A DNA stretch of 64,000 nt from an uncultured Alphaproteobacteria bacterium (GCA_937931645.1 CALHAR010000008.1:36212-100211); one strand, 5' to 3'; positions 45,644-54,480 are shown, numbered from the stretch's first letter. The notes: generated by a model from the letters alone, not told the origin. Numbers and translations are program-made.

Positions 45644-46726
45644 TTAAGAACCTGTTGCGCGGTTAGGGCGGTCAAGCGGATCAAAGCCGTAATGGTCTAA
45701 CCAACGGACATCACTTTCAAAGAAAGTGCGTAGGTCAGGAATACCATATTTTAACATCGCGATGCGCTCAATCCCCATACCAAAAGCAAAGCCTTGATAT
45801 TCATCAGGGTCTAACCCACAATTTTTAATAACATTAGGGTGCACCATACCGCAGCCTAAAATCTCGAGCCAGTCTTCGCCAGCGCCAATTTTCAGGCCAC
45901 CATCTTTACGTGAACATCCAATATCCATTTCCGCGCTTGGCTCCGTAAAGGGGAAGAAGCTGGGGCGGAATTGAACAGGGAGATTATCGACTTCAAAATA
46001 AGCGCGGACAAAATCCATGAGGCAGCCTTTGAGGTGCCCCATATTGACGTTCTTATCAATATATAAACCTTCGCATTGATGGAACATTGGGGTGTGGGTG
46101 ATATCATAGTCAGAGCGGTATGTCCGCCCCATAACAATAATTTTTATAGGCGCACCTTTATCCTGCATCGCCCGAATTTGAACGGTCGATGTATGCGTAC
46201 GCAGTAATTTTTTGGCAGCTTCGCCCTGTTCTTCTGGATCATCAGGCAGGTAAAATGTGTCGTGCATTTCACGCGCTGGGTGTCCTGGTGGAAAGTTTAG
46301 AGCAGTGAAGTTATGCCAGTCATCTTCGATATCTGGCCCTTCGGCAACACTGAAACCCATGGAAGAAAAAATAGCGGTTAGTTCCTCCATCGTGTGACTA
46401 ATAGGGTGAATTTTTCCTTTGCTTTCTGGGCGTATCGGTAAGGACACATCAATAGTTTCAGTCGCGAGGCGCTGTTCTAAATCTTGTTTTTTAAGGGCGC
46501 GTTCTTGGGTCGCGATTAGCTCAGCAATTTCATCTTTGAGCATATTGAGCGCGGCCCCTGTAGTTTTGCGTTCTTCAGGATCCATACCACCCAATGTTTT
46601 CATTAGGGCGGTGATTTTACCTTTTTTACCAAGAGCCTGCACCCGTGCAGATTCAAGGGTTATAAGGTCGTTGGCGGCGGCAACTATTTCGGTTAATTCG
46701 GTTTTAAGTTTATTTACATCAGTCAT
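45644..46726 (-). CDS. pheS: Phenylalanine--tRNA ligase alpha subunit
   Basis: 360 residues. An N-terminal coiled coil binds tRNA (about 1-90). The class II catalytic core shows [19 protein letters not shown] near residue 106, the motif 2 region [19 protein letters not shown] near 256, and motif 3 [18 protein letters not shown] near 315. It makes phenylalanyl-tRNA with PheT. Upstream the usual rplT is separated from it by a HAD gene and a divergent hypothetical gene. Confidence 0.96.
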   Translation of the reverse strand: MTDVNKLKTELTEIVAAANDLITLESARVQALGKKGKITALMKTLGGMDPEERKTTGAALNMLKDEIAELIATQERALKKQDLEQRLATETIDVSLPIRPESKGKIHPISHTMEELTAIFSSMGFSVAEGPDIEDDWHNFTALNFPPGHPAREMHDTFYLPDDPEEQGEAAKKLLRTHTSTVQIRAMQDKGAPIKIIVMGRTYRSDYDITHTPMFHQCEGLYIDKNVNMGHLKGCLMDFVRAYFEVDNLPVQFRPSFFPFTEPSAEMDIGCSRKDGGLKIGAGEDWLEILGCGMVHPNVIKNCGLDPDEYQGFAFGMGIERIAMLKYGIPDLRTFFESDVRWLDHYGFDPLDRPNRATGS

Positions 46727-46782
46727 AAAGAAGGTTTTAACACGGAGAAACGGAGATGCGAAGAGTTTTTATAATCGTTCTG

Positions 46783-46811
46783 TTGACATAAAGGGTTTTG
46801 GTTGTTAGTTA
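46783..46811 (+). promoter_or_regulatory. Predicted promoter of the 214-residue hypothetical gene
   Basis: TTGACA (46783-46788), a 17-base spacer and TAGTTA (46806-46811). The -35 hexamer and its three following bases (TTGACATAA) and the spacing match those at 49070-49098. Confidence 0.45.
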
Positions 46812-46842
46812 CACGTCTTATAAAGTAAAAGGACAATAAATT

Positions 46843-47487
46843 ATGAGTATGACTGCGACAAAGATAGACACTTCATTTGAGATTAAGCGAGATTTTTTAT
46901 TTTCTACTATCATGGATGGTTTTTACGGTATGCCAGTTTCTTCTTGTATGAATGAAGCGCAAAAAACGTATTGGAGTAATCTTTTACAAGGTACTAAAAA
47001 ACTGCTTGGTGATGATAAAACACTTCAGTCAATTTTTAATGATGCAGAACAAGGAAAAGAATTTGATTTAGATTTAATCACTGGCGGCCACTCTTTAAAT
47101 AATGATTTTTTTAAGACTGCGATTGGTAAAACACTAAAGCCTTCTGATAGTTTATTGATCCGTAATAGGTTTCTTGTGTTGTTAGATGAGAGAATCGAAT
47201 CTCTACCTGATAATGATATACTTAAAATGTCCTTAAGCTTTTCTACGCGTTATTTTGGCGATGATGCTATTACGCCTCAAGATATTAATACGGCCATTAC
47301 AAATGTTTTGTTTATTACAAACATGCAATATTATCAAGATTCTATTCCCCCTAGAGCAGCATTAACACAAGTGATGTTTGGGTTGTTGGACAAGGCGGTA
47401 GAAGCACATCATAACGCCCCGCAAGAGCGTGTTGTTTCTCATAAATATACGCCTGAAAGGTTAGCTGCTTTACGTTTTAATGCCTAG
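46843..47487 (+). CDS. Hypothetical protein
   Basis: 214 residues with no family recognised, no signal peptide and no membrane helix. The sequence looks soluble and mostly helical (for example SLLIRNRFLVLLDERIESLP, then INTAITNVLFITNMQYYQD). A ribosome-binding site (AAAGGACAATAA) precedes the ATG, and a promoter lies at 46783-46811. It is on the plus strand within a minus-strand translation cluster and overlaps the end of the HAD gene by 18 bases (tail to tail). Confidence 0.65.
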   Translation: MSMTATKIDTSFEIKRDFLFSTIMDGFYGMPVSSCMNEAQKTYWSNLLQGTKKLLGDDKTLQSIFNDAEQGKEFDLDLITGGHSLNNDFFKTAIGKTLKPSDSLLIRNRFLVLLDERIESLPDNDILKMSLSFSTRYFGDDAITPQDINTAITNVLFITNMQYYQDSIPPRAALTQVMFGLLDKAVEAHHNAPQERVVSHKYTPERLAALRFNA

Positions 47488-48186
47488 CTCCCACTCTTTA
47501 TTTAAGATTGTAGGAAGTTCGGCTAGATTATCTATGATGTAGTCTTTTTTGTATTTTTCGAGGCGCGCGGGTGATAACAGACCGCCACTGATAGAAATGC
47601 CAAGGATATTAAGCTTTTTAGCGACTTCAGGTTCTTCATGGCTATCGCCAATGATAAAAGTTTTATCAGCGGCGTAGTTATTTTTATCCATGTAATCGTG
47701 CAGGCGTTCATATTTGTTAGTGCCGTTGATGATGGTGGCGGGGTCGGCATTGCCAGATATGGTTTCAAAATAATCTGCGACGCCTAAACGTTGTGTATCT
47801 AACTCAAGGGTTTCTTGACCCATATTACTTAAGATTATACAGGTCACATTGTGAGTATGTAGCCAATCCAGACAGTCAATTGCGCCCTTCATAAGAGCGC
47901 AATTCTTCTTTAACTTGTTATAGGTGCTGTGAAATATATCACTGACTTGTTGTGTGTTTTTCAGATAGTCATCTGCCGCAACGCCAGCCCTTTGGTAGAA
48001 GTGAATAAGAGGGAAGCTGAAGATTTCTTGCTGTTTTTCAAAACTTATTGGCGGTATGTTGAAAAAAGCCAAGCAATCATTAGTTGCGTGATAAGAGGCT
48101 TCGGCATCGTCATAAAGTGTGGAGTTCCAGTCAAATACAGCAAGGTGGTTACGGTTCGTCATGGGGTTCGTCATGGGGTTCGTCAT
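47470..48186 (-). CDS. HAD-superfamily hydrolase with a triplicated start
   Basis: About 230 residues. The HAD motif I is FDWNSTLYDD, where the usual second Asp is Asn, as in the FDWNGTL subgroup; motif II is IILSNMG, and motif IV FIIGDSHEEPEVAKKLN. The N-terminus begins MTNPMTNPMTNR because a 12-base unit is repeated three times, each copy with an ATG. The true start could be 48186, 48174 or 48162; none has a clear ribosome-binding site. Substrate unknown. It lies between rplT and pheS. Confidence 0.82.
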   Translation of the reverse strand: MTNPMTNPMTNRNHLAVFDWNSTLYDDAEASYHATNDCLAFFNIPPISFEKQQEIFSFPLIHFYQRAGVAADDYLKNTQQVSDIFHSTYNKLKKNCALMKGAIDCLDWLHTHNVTCIILSNMGQETLELDTQRLGVADYFETISGNADPATIINGTNKYERLHDYMDKNNYAADKTFIIGDSHEEPEVAKKLNILGISISGGLLSPARLEKYKKDYIIDNLAELPTILNKEWELGIKT

Positions 48187-48188
48187 GG
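48153..48188. repeat. Perfect 12-bp tandem repeat, three copies, over the start codon of a HAD gene
   Basis: The unit GGTTCGTCATGG occurs three times in a row (48153, 48165, 48177). On the coding (minus) strand each copy contains an ATG in the same frame, giving Met-Thr-Asn-Pro repeats. Confidence 0.95.
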
Positions 48189-48212
48189 GGGAGACTATAT
48201 AGAATAAAGATA

Positions 48213-48242
48213 TAAAAAAAAGCCCTTCGAAGAGGGCTTTTT
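48213..48242 (-). terminator. Terminator after rplT
   Basis: On the minus strand AGCCCT and AGGGCT pair with a six-base TTCGAA-type loop, followed by eight T, within 30-55 bases of the rplT stop. Confidence 0.92.
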
Positions 48243-48267
48243 AGAATTTCTATGCTTGCTTTGTTAT

Positions 48268-48645
48268 TTAAGCGGTTGCTTTTTCTGCTTTATCCAAAGC
48301 GGCTTGAACAGTTTTTGCAATCGCGCCGAAAGCGGCTTCATCGCGTACAGCAATGTCAGATAAAACTTTACGGTCTAGTTCAATTTCAGCCAATTTAATG
48401 CCGTTCATGAAACGAGAGTAAGTCATGCCGTGAAGACGAGCAGCAGCATTGATACGTTGGATCCATAGGCTACGGAAATTACGTTTCTTTTGCTTACGAC
48501 CAATATAGGCATATTGACCTGCTTTTTCGACAGCCTGTACCGCAGTACGGTAACAGTTCTTACGACGGCCTCTATAGCCTTTTGCTTTTTTGATTACTTT
48601 TGTGTGACGGGCGTGTGATGGGACGCCATGATTAACGCGTGACAT
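48268..48645 (-). CDS. rplT: 50S ribosomal protein L20
   Basis: 125 residues: [40 protein letters not shown], then [30 protein letters not shown]. It is needed early in 50S assembly. Its ATG shares one base with the rpmI stop codon. The C-terminus has a short Ala/Lys tail. Downstream lies a good terminator, so rpmI-rplT is a two-gene unit that does not read into pheS. Confidence 0.97.
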   Translation of the reverse strand: MSRVNHGVPSHARHTKVIKKAKGYRGRRKNCYRTAVQAVEKAGQYAYIGRKQKKRNFRSLWIQRINAAARLHGMTYSRFMNGIKLAEIELDRKVLSDIAVRDEAAFGAIAKTVQAALDKAEKATA

Positions 48646-48920
48646 TATTCAGTTCCTCCCGCTAGTTTTCTAAGGGCCTTAGAAATATAAGGCTCTTTAT
48701 TTGATTTGTTCTTTTGTTTACGAGCGTAAGGTAGCCAGTTGGTCAAAACAATCCTCGCATCAGCGTCAGACAAAGTTGTTGTCCGGTTGGCTTTACGTTT
48801 CATTTTTTTGGATTTATTCATCATCATATGGGAAGTAAAGGCCTGTCCGGACTTAACTTTCTTTTTTCCTGTCACGCGAAAACGCTTTTTGGCAGAGCTT
48901 TTGGTCTTCATTTTAGGCAT
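48645..48920 (-). CDS. rpmI: 50S ribosomal protein L35 with C-terminal extension
   Basis: The first 65 residues are a normal L35 ([25 protein letters not shown], then [17 protein letters not shown]). A tail of about 25 residues follows ([19 protein letters not shown]), making 91 aa against the usual 64-66. infC, which commonly precedes rpmI, is not there. A large hairpin lies in its leader. Confidence 0.95.
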   Translation of the reverse strand: MPKMKTKSSAKKRFRVTGKKKVKSGQAFTSHMMMNKSKKMKRKANRTTTLSDADARIVLTNWLPYARKQKNKSNKEPYISKALRKLAGGTE

Positions 48921-48971
48921 TTTTATCTCCTTGCTAACATATTGATAAGTAAAAGGGTTTTATAATTTTTA

Positions 48972-49007
48972 GCGTTTCTGAGGCATGCCAATTTAGCCAA
49001 GAAACGC
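48972..49007 (-). promoter_or_regulatory. Hairpin in the rpmI-rplT leader
   Basis: GCGTTTCT (48972-48979) and AGAAACGC (49000-49007) form a perfect eight-base stem with a 20-base loop that itself contains GGC/GCC pairing. It lies about 50-90 bases before the rpmI start on the minus strand. There is no T run, so it is more likely a regulatory structure than a terminator. L20 represses its own operon through leader RNA in other bacteria. Confidence 0.4.
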
Positions 49008-49069
49008 GGTATTGAAAGGGTTATAGCGGGAATTGAGTTGATAGATCAAGCAGAAAATTTATTTATTTA

Positions 49070-49098
49070 TTGACATAACTTTACACTTTGCTTAGTTT
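49070..49098 (+). promoter_or_regulatory. Predicted promoter of the 169-residue hypothetical gene
   Basis: TTGACA (49070-49075), a 17-base spacer and TAGTTT (49093-49098). The -35 is perfect and the -10 weak. The layout matches that at 46783-46811. Confidence 0.45.
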
Positions 49099-49130
49099 GG
49101 GTTTTATTTAAAATACATAGGAATTAGAAA

Positions 49131-49640
49131 ATGAATATTCAAGCAAATTTTGATACTCACAGATATGGATGTGTTGAGGTGGATACAAGGCAAGGCATAC
49201 TTAAAATATTAGATCGGGAATTAGCACTATCTCGGGGTGATGCCAATATTGTTGCGATATTTGTTGATCTTGCTAATAGTTCAAATCAAAGAGCTTCATT
49301 AAAAACAATGACCGAATTATTAGGGGCCTCTACTGAAGCATCTTTTAAAGCACGTTTATCGAAGTTAAGAGCTAAATTGAGGGGTTTTGGAATTTGTGAT
49401 TCTGTCACTGCAAGCTCTTTTTTATTGTCAGATAGACTTATGGGGGAAGTAGATGACGATACATTAGAAAAGCAACCTTACCACCTTAATGTAGATTTAG
49501 CCGATAAATTGCTTAAGGGTTCTATGGATTTAGATGGTGTTAGAATTAAAGCGCGAGCGACCATTGGTGGAGTAGTCGATGAAGAGGCGTTTAAGGCTGC
49601 TTTAGGGCCAAAATCTACTCCTGTGATGCCAACGGTGTAA
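49131..49640 (+). CDS. Hypothetical protein, possibly winged-helix
   Basis: 169 residues. The N-terminal 100 residues have the rhythm of an OmpR/PhoB-type winged helix (GILKILDRELALSRGDANIVAIF, then KARLSKLRAKLRGFGI), but this is a weak resemblance. The rest matches nothing known to me. It is on the plus strand between rpmI and gpt, both minus, and its end overlaps the gpt end by 26 bases. Confidence 0.6.
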   Translation: MNIQANFDTHRYGCVEVDTRQGILKILDRELALSRGDANIVAIFVDLANSSNQRASLKTMTELLGASTEASFKARLSKLRAKLRGFGICDSVTASSFLLSDRLMGEVDDDTLEKQPYHLNVDLADKLLKGSMDLDGVRIKARATIGGVVDEEAFKAALGPKSTPVMPTV

Positions 49641-50118
49641 CATACTGATTTTCCATGTCCCAAGGGAAGTGAACCCATGTTTCTTGGGAGAATTCAGTAA
49701 TATAGGTATCAGTTTGCTTCGCGCCCATTGGTTTGACGTAGATACAGGCATAATGCGCCTTGGGTAGTGTTTCGCGGGCTAGGGCGAAAGTCTTACCCGT
49801 ATCGACCAGATCATCAATGACCAGCCAGCCATCACCATCCTTATCAACGCTGCTTGGCATTTTTAAGACTTTAGTTTCGGACTGATTTTTCACATCATAG
49901 CTAGTGATGCAAAAAGTTTCGATATTTAGGATTTCAAGCTCGCGCGCGATAATGCAGGCAGGAACCATACCGCCACGGGTAATGGCAATAATGCCCTTCC
50001 ATTTACCACCTTCAAGGGGACCTTTATCGAGTAACTTCCAAGCCAAGGCTTTTGTATTACGGTGAATCTCTTCCCATGAAACAAGAAAATTTTTATTATA
50101 GTCGTCAGAAGTTTGCAT
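49615..50118 (-). CDS. gpt: Xanthine(-guanine) phosphoribosyltransferase
   Basis: Salvages xanthine and guanine to XMP and GMP with PRPP. The PRPP motif is WLVIDDLVDTGKTFALA near residue 85. The opening (SWEEIHRNTKALAWKLLD, then GIIAITRGGMVPACIIARELEI) and the end (ETWVHFPWD) are those of the E. coli Gpt group. The ATG at 50118 follows GGAG by about nine bases and is preferred; a TTG reading would start at 50133 and overlap the sulfotransferase gene. Confidence 0.94.
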   Translation of the reverse strand: MQTSDDYNKNFLVSWEEIHRNTKALAWKLLDKGPLEGGKWKGIIAITRGGMVPACIIARELEILNIETFCITSYDVKNQSETKVLKMPSSVDKDGDGWLVIDDLVDTGKTFALARETLPKAHYACIYVKPMGAKQTDTYITEFSQETWVHFPWDMENQYVTPLASQE

Positions 50119-50120
50119 TT

Positions 50121-50975
50121 TTATGTGCTCCAATTTTTAAGGTCATAACCAAATTGATATTTTAGGTGGTTTGAAAAAGCTTGATCAGAAAATTTTTGAT
50201 CTTCTGGGGTATACCATTCTTTAAAGTTTCGTGTTTCTAAGTTTACGGATTTTTCGGCTTTGGCTTCGTTTATATCAATTTTATTTTTCATTTTATCGCG
50301 TGAGCTTTCTGCGACGGCGTCTTCCAAGATTTTATCTGTTACGTTTTCAAGCCCGATAAAAGCGCAAATGTTTTTTAAAACTTCTTTGGGGTTTGATATC
50401 ATATCTTCATATTTAATCAGTGTCGTTGTGTCTGGGTTTTTGTCTAAAACTGGCCCCCAGCTGTTAAAGAACAATGTAAGCCCCCATATATCTTCGATAC
50501 GGGTTTTACCGCTGATATCTCCTCTTAAATAATCAGAAAAACTAACGTGCTTATTACCATCGCCATGTACTTTTTTATTTAAGTAAGACCCTTTTGTTTT
50601 TTCATAGCTAGAGACGAGGATATCTCTGGGGTCCCTGACCAAAACAACAAGCTTAGGCAAGTTAAATTTTTGGATGATCTGCGGAATTCGTAGCAAATAA
50701 TGCGGGTGACTGTGTGTGACAGCAATTTGTGGAATATGCGTATAGATAGGCGGTGTTTTGGTGTGGCCAACGACACTATCGGCGCGAATATTTTCAGGGT
50801 ATGGAAGGTCATGAACTTTGCACAAAACCAAAGACAACATATATTTAATCCAATGTGTTCCGCATTGTTTGGCGGTGGCAATATGGCAGTCAAATTGATG
50901 ATGCTTGATCACCGTTGGGTTGAAGAGTTGACGATTAAGCGCGCGCGTTTGTAATTGAAGTTTTTGCTTATTCAT
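50121..50975 (-). CDS. Sulfotransferase-domain protein
   Basis: 284 residues. The PAPS 5'-phosphosulfate loop appears as TAKQCGTHWIKYMLS near residue 35 (a variant of the SGTTW loop), the 3'-phosphate motif as LVVLVRDPRDILVSSYEKTKG near 110, and a KYEDM segment near 192 follows. These enzymes move sulfate from PAPS to a sugar, lipid or small molecule, and the acceptor is unknown. Its start overlaps the end of the glycosyltransferase-like gene by eight bases, so the two likely act on the same surface glycan or lipid (inference). Confidence 0.85.
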   Translation of the reverse strand: MNKQKLQLQTRALNRQLFNPTVIKHHQFDCHIATAKQCGTHWIKYMLSLVLCKVHDLPYPENIRADSVVGHTKTPPIYTHIPQIAVTHSHPHYLLRIPQIIQKFNLPKLVVLVRDPRDILVSSYEKTKGSYLNKKVHGDGNKHVSFSDYLRGDISGKTRIEDIWGLTLFFNSWGPVLDKNPDTTTLIKYEDMISNPKEVLKNICAFIGLENVTDKILEDAVAESSRDKMKNKIDINEAKAEKSVNLETRNFKEWYTPEDQKFSDQAFSNHLKYQFGYDLKNWST

Positions 50976-51903
50976 TGATGATCTCTAATGTTTCACCATT
51001 AAATTTTTGATAACGATAAGAAAGTATTTTAGTGCCACCTTGTAAGGTTTGAAAATCTGTTGTGATAGAGCGATCAAGGCGCATTTCATCCCAACCAGAT
51101 ATATGAAGGAAACCAATTTCTTCGTGTGGTAAATAGGGTTCCACAAACATATTTTTGTCTTCATTCCAAAGCGGTTTATATTCGCAGAGCCAATGAGTAT
51201 AGGCAGGGAGGACTTCGGCTTCATACCCTTCTAAGTAACATAACACACCAAGGCTGAGTTGTTCTGCGGTGAATATTTTTCCTTTTTTTAAGGCTTTTAA
51301 CATCAATTCTTGCCAACGTTTCCAGTGGGGTGCGTCTTTTTTCAGGGCAAAGGCACCAGCCAGTAAAACGCTGTAAGGCACTAGCTTTTTTGCGGTGTTA
51401 AAGCCAAAAGCTTTTTTAGCATTACTGAGGTAAAATCCGCTTAGCTTTCTGGGGAGTCGCCATAACCATTTGAGGCGAATTTGGCGCGGGTAAGCACGAT
51501 CGGCTTGAGAGGTGAGGGTGATTTTGTTTTTTTCCGCCCCCGCCAGAAACATTTCAACGGCGTCCCATTTTTGAATCCATGTATCAGCATCCATCCAAAT
51601 ATAAGTGTCATAGTCAGGAAAGTAATTTGGGATAAAGGGGCGACAGATACAAGATTTTAAATATTCTTTGCCTTTGATGGCCGCCGCAGGAAGGTCGCAC
51701 GGCCATTCAGCATCTTTGACAATACATCCAGCAGACTTCAAGGTCTCTATTTGATCTGGTTTTAAACCCGCATTGAGGATACAAATATCCATATTGGCGC
51801 TTTGCGGGAAACTGCGAATGCAATGAACCCATTCAATAAGCATGGGAAAATAATTATAGTCGGATGAAGAGATAAAAGCTGTTGTGGTCATAAATCGAAC
51901 CAT
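50968..51903 (-). CDS. Glycosyltransferase-like protein with DxD motif
   Basis: 311 residues. YIWMDADTWIQKWDAVE near residue 108 is a typical DxD metal/nucleotide-sugar site. The N-terminus (TTTAFISSSDYNYFPMLIEWVHCIRSF) and the end (WDEMRLDRS region) resemble GT8-like or DUF616-like enzymes, but the exact family is uncertain. No signal peptide or membrane helix is visible. It precedes the sulfotransferase gene with an eight-base overlap. Confidence 0.7.
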   Translation of the reverse strand: MVRFMTTTAFISSSDYNYFPMLIEWVHCIRSFPQSANMDICILNAGLKPDQIETLKSAGCIVKDAEWPCDLPAAAIKGKEYLKSCICRPFIPNYFPDYDTYIWMDADTWIQKWDAVEMFLAGAEKNKITLTSQADRAYPRQIRLKWLWRLPRKLSGFYLSNAKKAFGFNTAKKLVPYSVLLAGAFALKKDAPHWKRWQELMLKALKKGKIFTAEQLSLGVLCYLEGYEAEVLPAYTHWLCEYKPLWNEDKNMFVEPYLPHEEIGFLHISGWDEMRLDRSITTDFQTLQGGTKILSYRYQKFNGETLEIINE

Positions 51904-51917
51904 ACTATAAAGTAAGC

Positions 51918-52661
51918 ATGATGAAAATTTTTATATTTATTTTGTTATTATTTCCTTTCAGTGTTCCTTTAAATGCCATAGCACAAGTACAAAGCACGTT
52001 TGTTGAATCTTCAGGTGTTTATACAGGGCCGTTACAAACCAAGCCTTCGCCAGTGGTGGTTGAGTTGTTCTCATCACAAAACTGCCCTGCCTGTCCGCCG
52101 GCCGATGAATATATGAGTGATTTGGTGAAGTCTGATGGTGTTATTGCGCTGTCGTGTCATGTTGATTATTTTGGCAAGACGAGTGCTGGCTTCGGTAAGC
52201 CTTTTTGTACGCAACGCCAAAGCCAATATATTAAACAGATTGGTCGTAAATCCCACTTTACTCCACAAATGATGATTAATGGTCACATGAGTGAGATTGG
52301 TTATGAAACTACTGCCGTTGCCGCCGCGATTGTAAAAGGGCGGTCTGAACGTGTAGCCACAGTGAAAATTCAACCCAAAGCCAGCGGTGTTTATGATTTT
52401 AATATCCCTGCAGGGACGGTTAATGGCGCGGCAGAAATTTGGATGGCGGTGTATCAAAAACCACAAAATGTTAGGGAGCGTGGCAGAAATATAACCTATA
52501 GCCATGTGGTGAACCGTTATATCCCGTTGGGCGTTTGGCGGGGCGGGAATATAGAGCGTGCGGTTTATCCTATCGTTGATTCAAAAAGCGCAGGCTTTGC
52601 CATTGTAGCGCAAGAGGCGCGATCAGGTAAAATTTTAGCCGCAGGTGATTATAGATTTTGA
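51918..52661 (+). CDS. Secreted DUF1223 (thioredoxin-like) protein
   Basis: 247 residues. An N-terminal signal peptide (FIFILLLFPFSVPLNAIAQ) precedes the DUF1223 domain: VVELFSSQNCPACPPADEYM, ALSCHVDYF, SHFTPQMMINGHMSEIG and a C-terminal ARSGKILAAGDYRF. The CPAC pair looks like a redox-active CxxC. Function unknown, probably periplasmic disulphide chemistry. It is divergent from the glycosyltransferase-like gene, 14 bases away, so promoters must overlap. Confidence 0.9.
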   Translation: MMKIFIFILLLFPFSVPLNAIAQVQSTFVESSGVYTGPLQTKPSPVVVELFSSQNCPACPPADEYMSDLVKSDGVIALSCHVDYFGKTSAGFGKPFCTQRQSQYIKQIGRKSHFTPQMMINGHMSEIGYETTAVAAAIVKGRSERVATVKIQPKASGVYDFNIPAGTVNGAAEIWMAVYQKPQNVRERGRNITYSHVVNRYIPLGVWRGGNIERAVYPIVDSKSAGFAIVAQEARSGKILAAGDYRF

Positions 52662-52666
52662 TTAAT

Positions 52667-53263
52667 TTATTGGGGCTTGTGATGCGAGGCTTGTGCACTT
52701 TCTCTATAGTGCGGATCGCTCCAATTTAGTACTAACATGAAAGGTGTCTTTAAGCATAATTTTATATCTAGTATGAAATTACCATTTCTTACATAGTCGT
52801 GATCAAACTTTAGCAGTTGTGCCCGTTCTAAAATATTTTTTTTATTTATTTGGGCTATCCCAGTTAAGCCTGGACGAACCGTATGCCTGAAAACATCTTG
52901 TGCGATATCGTTGTAAATTGCAATGGGGCGTGGTCCTACAATGCTCATATCACCTTTTAAGACGTTTACTAACTGCGGTAATTCATCTAAGCGAGTTTTT
53001 CGTAAACATACTCCTAATTTAGAGACTCTATCTTTGTCGGGAAGAAAATTTCCATTTTCATCTTTGGTATCTCGCATTGATTTTATTTTGAAGATAGTAA
53101 AGGGTTTTTGGTCTTTTCCCATACGGACTTGTTTGAAAATTGGAAAGGAGCGAGTGTCTACTGCCATAATAAAGGCGATAGGTAGGATGATAGGTGCGGC
53201 GCCTACAATTCCAATACTTGCGCCTACGATATCAAATGCTCTTTTTGCAAACCCTTTATTCAT
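52667..53263 (-). CDS. Sugar transferase, undecaprenyl-phosphate (WcaJ/PglC type)
   Basis: 198 residues. The N-terminal membrane segment (AFDIVGASIGIVGAAPIILPIAFIM) leads into PIFKQVRMGKDQKPFTIFKIKSM near 40, then KTRLDELPQLVNVLKGDMSIVGPRP near 88 and VRPGLTGIAQIN near 133. This is the bacterial sugar-transferase domain that puts the first sugar phosphate on undecaprenyl phosphate. It is the short form lacking the extra membrane helices of WcaJ. No other polysaccharide gene adjoins it. Confidence 0.92.
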   Translation of the reverse strand: MNKGFAKRAFDIVGASIGIVGAAPIILPIAFIMAVDTRSFPIFKQVRMGKDQKPFTIFKIKSMRDTKDENGNFLPDKDRVSKLGVCLRKTRLDELPQLVNVLKGDMSIVGPRPIAIYNDIAQDVFRHTVRPGLTGIAQINKKNILERAQLLKFDHDYVRNGNFILDIKLCLKTPFMLVLNWSDPHYRESAQASHHKPQ

Positions 53264-53303
53264 TATAGGGGGTTATAACAGATATTAGGTATTATGTCAA
53301 CGA

Positions 53304-54476
53304 TTATTTTTCCGCTTCCAGTTGCGCTTTACTCTTTGTTCCTAATCTGAGCACCAAATACCCTGCAATGGCCGCAGTAGAGGAGGCTATTAGAACGGAA
53401 ATTCGCACCTGAGCCTGCATAGCGGGGTCATCAAAGGCGAGGGTTCCGATAAATAAACTCATGGTGAAACCAATACCGCATAACAAAGACAAGCCGTAAA
53501 TATGTCGCCAGTTAATATCCGAGGGTAGTTTGCAGATTCCAAAAAGCACAGCCAAGGCGATAAAGACAAAGACGCCGACCTGTTTACCGATAAATAACCC
53601 AGCCATAATCCCAAGCGGAAGCGAGCTTGATAATGCCGCAAGTGATAACCCAGATAAGGACACCCCTGCGTTAGCAAAAGCAAAGACAGGCATAATCATG
53701 TAAGCCACCCATGGGTGGAGCATATGTTCGAGCTGTTTTAAGGGAGATAGATCTTTATCGGTGGTTTTGATAGGGATTGTAAAAGCCAAAACAATCCCCG
53801 CTAATGTTGCGTGGACACCAGATTTTAAAACGCAAACCCACATGAAAACACCAATCAGAATATAAGGCGTAATACGTTTTATACCGTATATGTTAAAGGC
53901 AATGGCAATGGCGAGGCCAAATCCAGCCAATCCTAAAGACATGACAGATAGATTTTCTGTATAGAAAAAAGCAATAATTAACACTGCGCAAATATCGTCA
54001 ATAATAGCCAAGGATAAGAGAAGTATTTTTAAACTAGATGGTATACGTTTGCCGACTAGAGATAATATTCCAAGCGCAAACGCAATATCGGTGGCAACGG
54101 GAACACCCCATCCTTTTAAGTTTTCTGGACTATCTTGGTTGAAATAATAAAAGATTAAAGCGGGGGCGACTAAGCCACCAATAGCGGCAACACAAGGCAG
54201 GAGAGCTTTTTTAGGGCTTGAGAGTTCACCTTCAATAAGTTCTCGTTTTATTTCCAGCCCGATTAGTAAAAAGAACACAGCCATTAAGCCGTCATTGATC
54301 CAAAGTAAGAGTGGTTTTTGAATAACAAGCTCGCTGACCTCTACCGCCATGGGGGTTGCGAGGAAGCCATCGTAAACCCATGCCAAAGGTGAATTATCAA
54401 GAATAAGCGCTATGGCAGCTGCAAAAATAAGGAGGACGCCACTGGCGGATTCATGATGAATAAATTTTTTAATCAT
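53304..54476 (-). CDS. nhaA: Na+/H+ antiporter NhaA
   Basis: Expels sodium in exchange for protons. 390 residues, about 12 membrane helices. The key aspartates are present: VPVATDIAFALGILSLVG near 127 and LSLAIIDDICAVLIIAFFYT near 158 (the adjacent Asp pair). The N-terminus is typical (SASGVLLIFAAAIALILDNSPL). An AAAAG pentanucleotide repeat lies directly before its ATG, so the spacing to any ribosome-binding site is variable in principle. Confidence 0.95.
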   Translation of the reverse strand: MIKKFIHHESASGVLLIFAAAIALILDNSPLAWVYDGFLATPMAVEVSELVIQKPLLLWINDGLMAVFFLLIGLEIKRELIEGELSSPKKALLPCVAAIGGLVAPALIFYYFNQDSPENLKGWGVPVATDIAFALGILSLVGKRIPSSLKILLLSLAIIDDICAVLIIAFFYTENLSVMSLGLAGFGLAIAIAFNIYGIKRITPYILIGVFMWVCVLKSGVHATLAGIVLAFTIPIKTTDKDLSPLKQLEHMLHPWVAYMIMPVFAFANAGVSLSGLSLAALSSSLPLGIMAGLFIGKQVGVFVFIALAVLFGICKLPSDINWRHIYGLSLLCGIGFTMSLFIGTLAFDDPAMQAQVRISVLIASSTAAIAGYLVLRLGTKSKAQLEAEK

Positions 54477-54480
54477 TATT

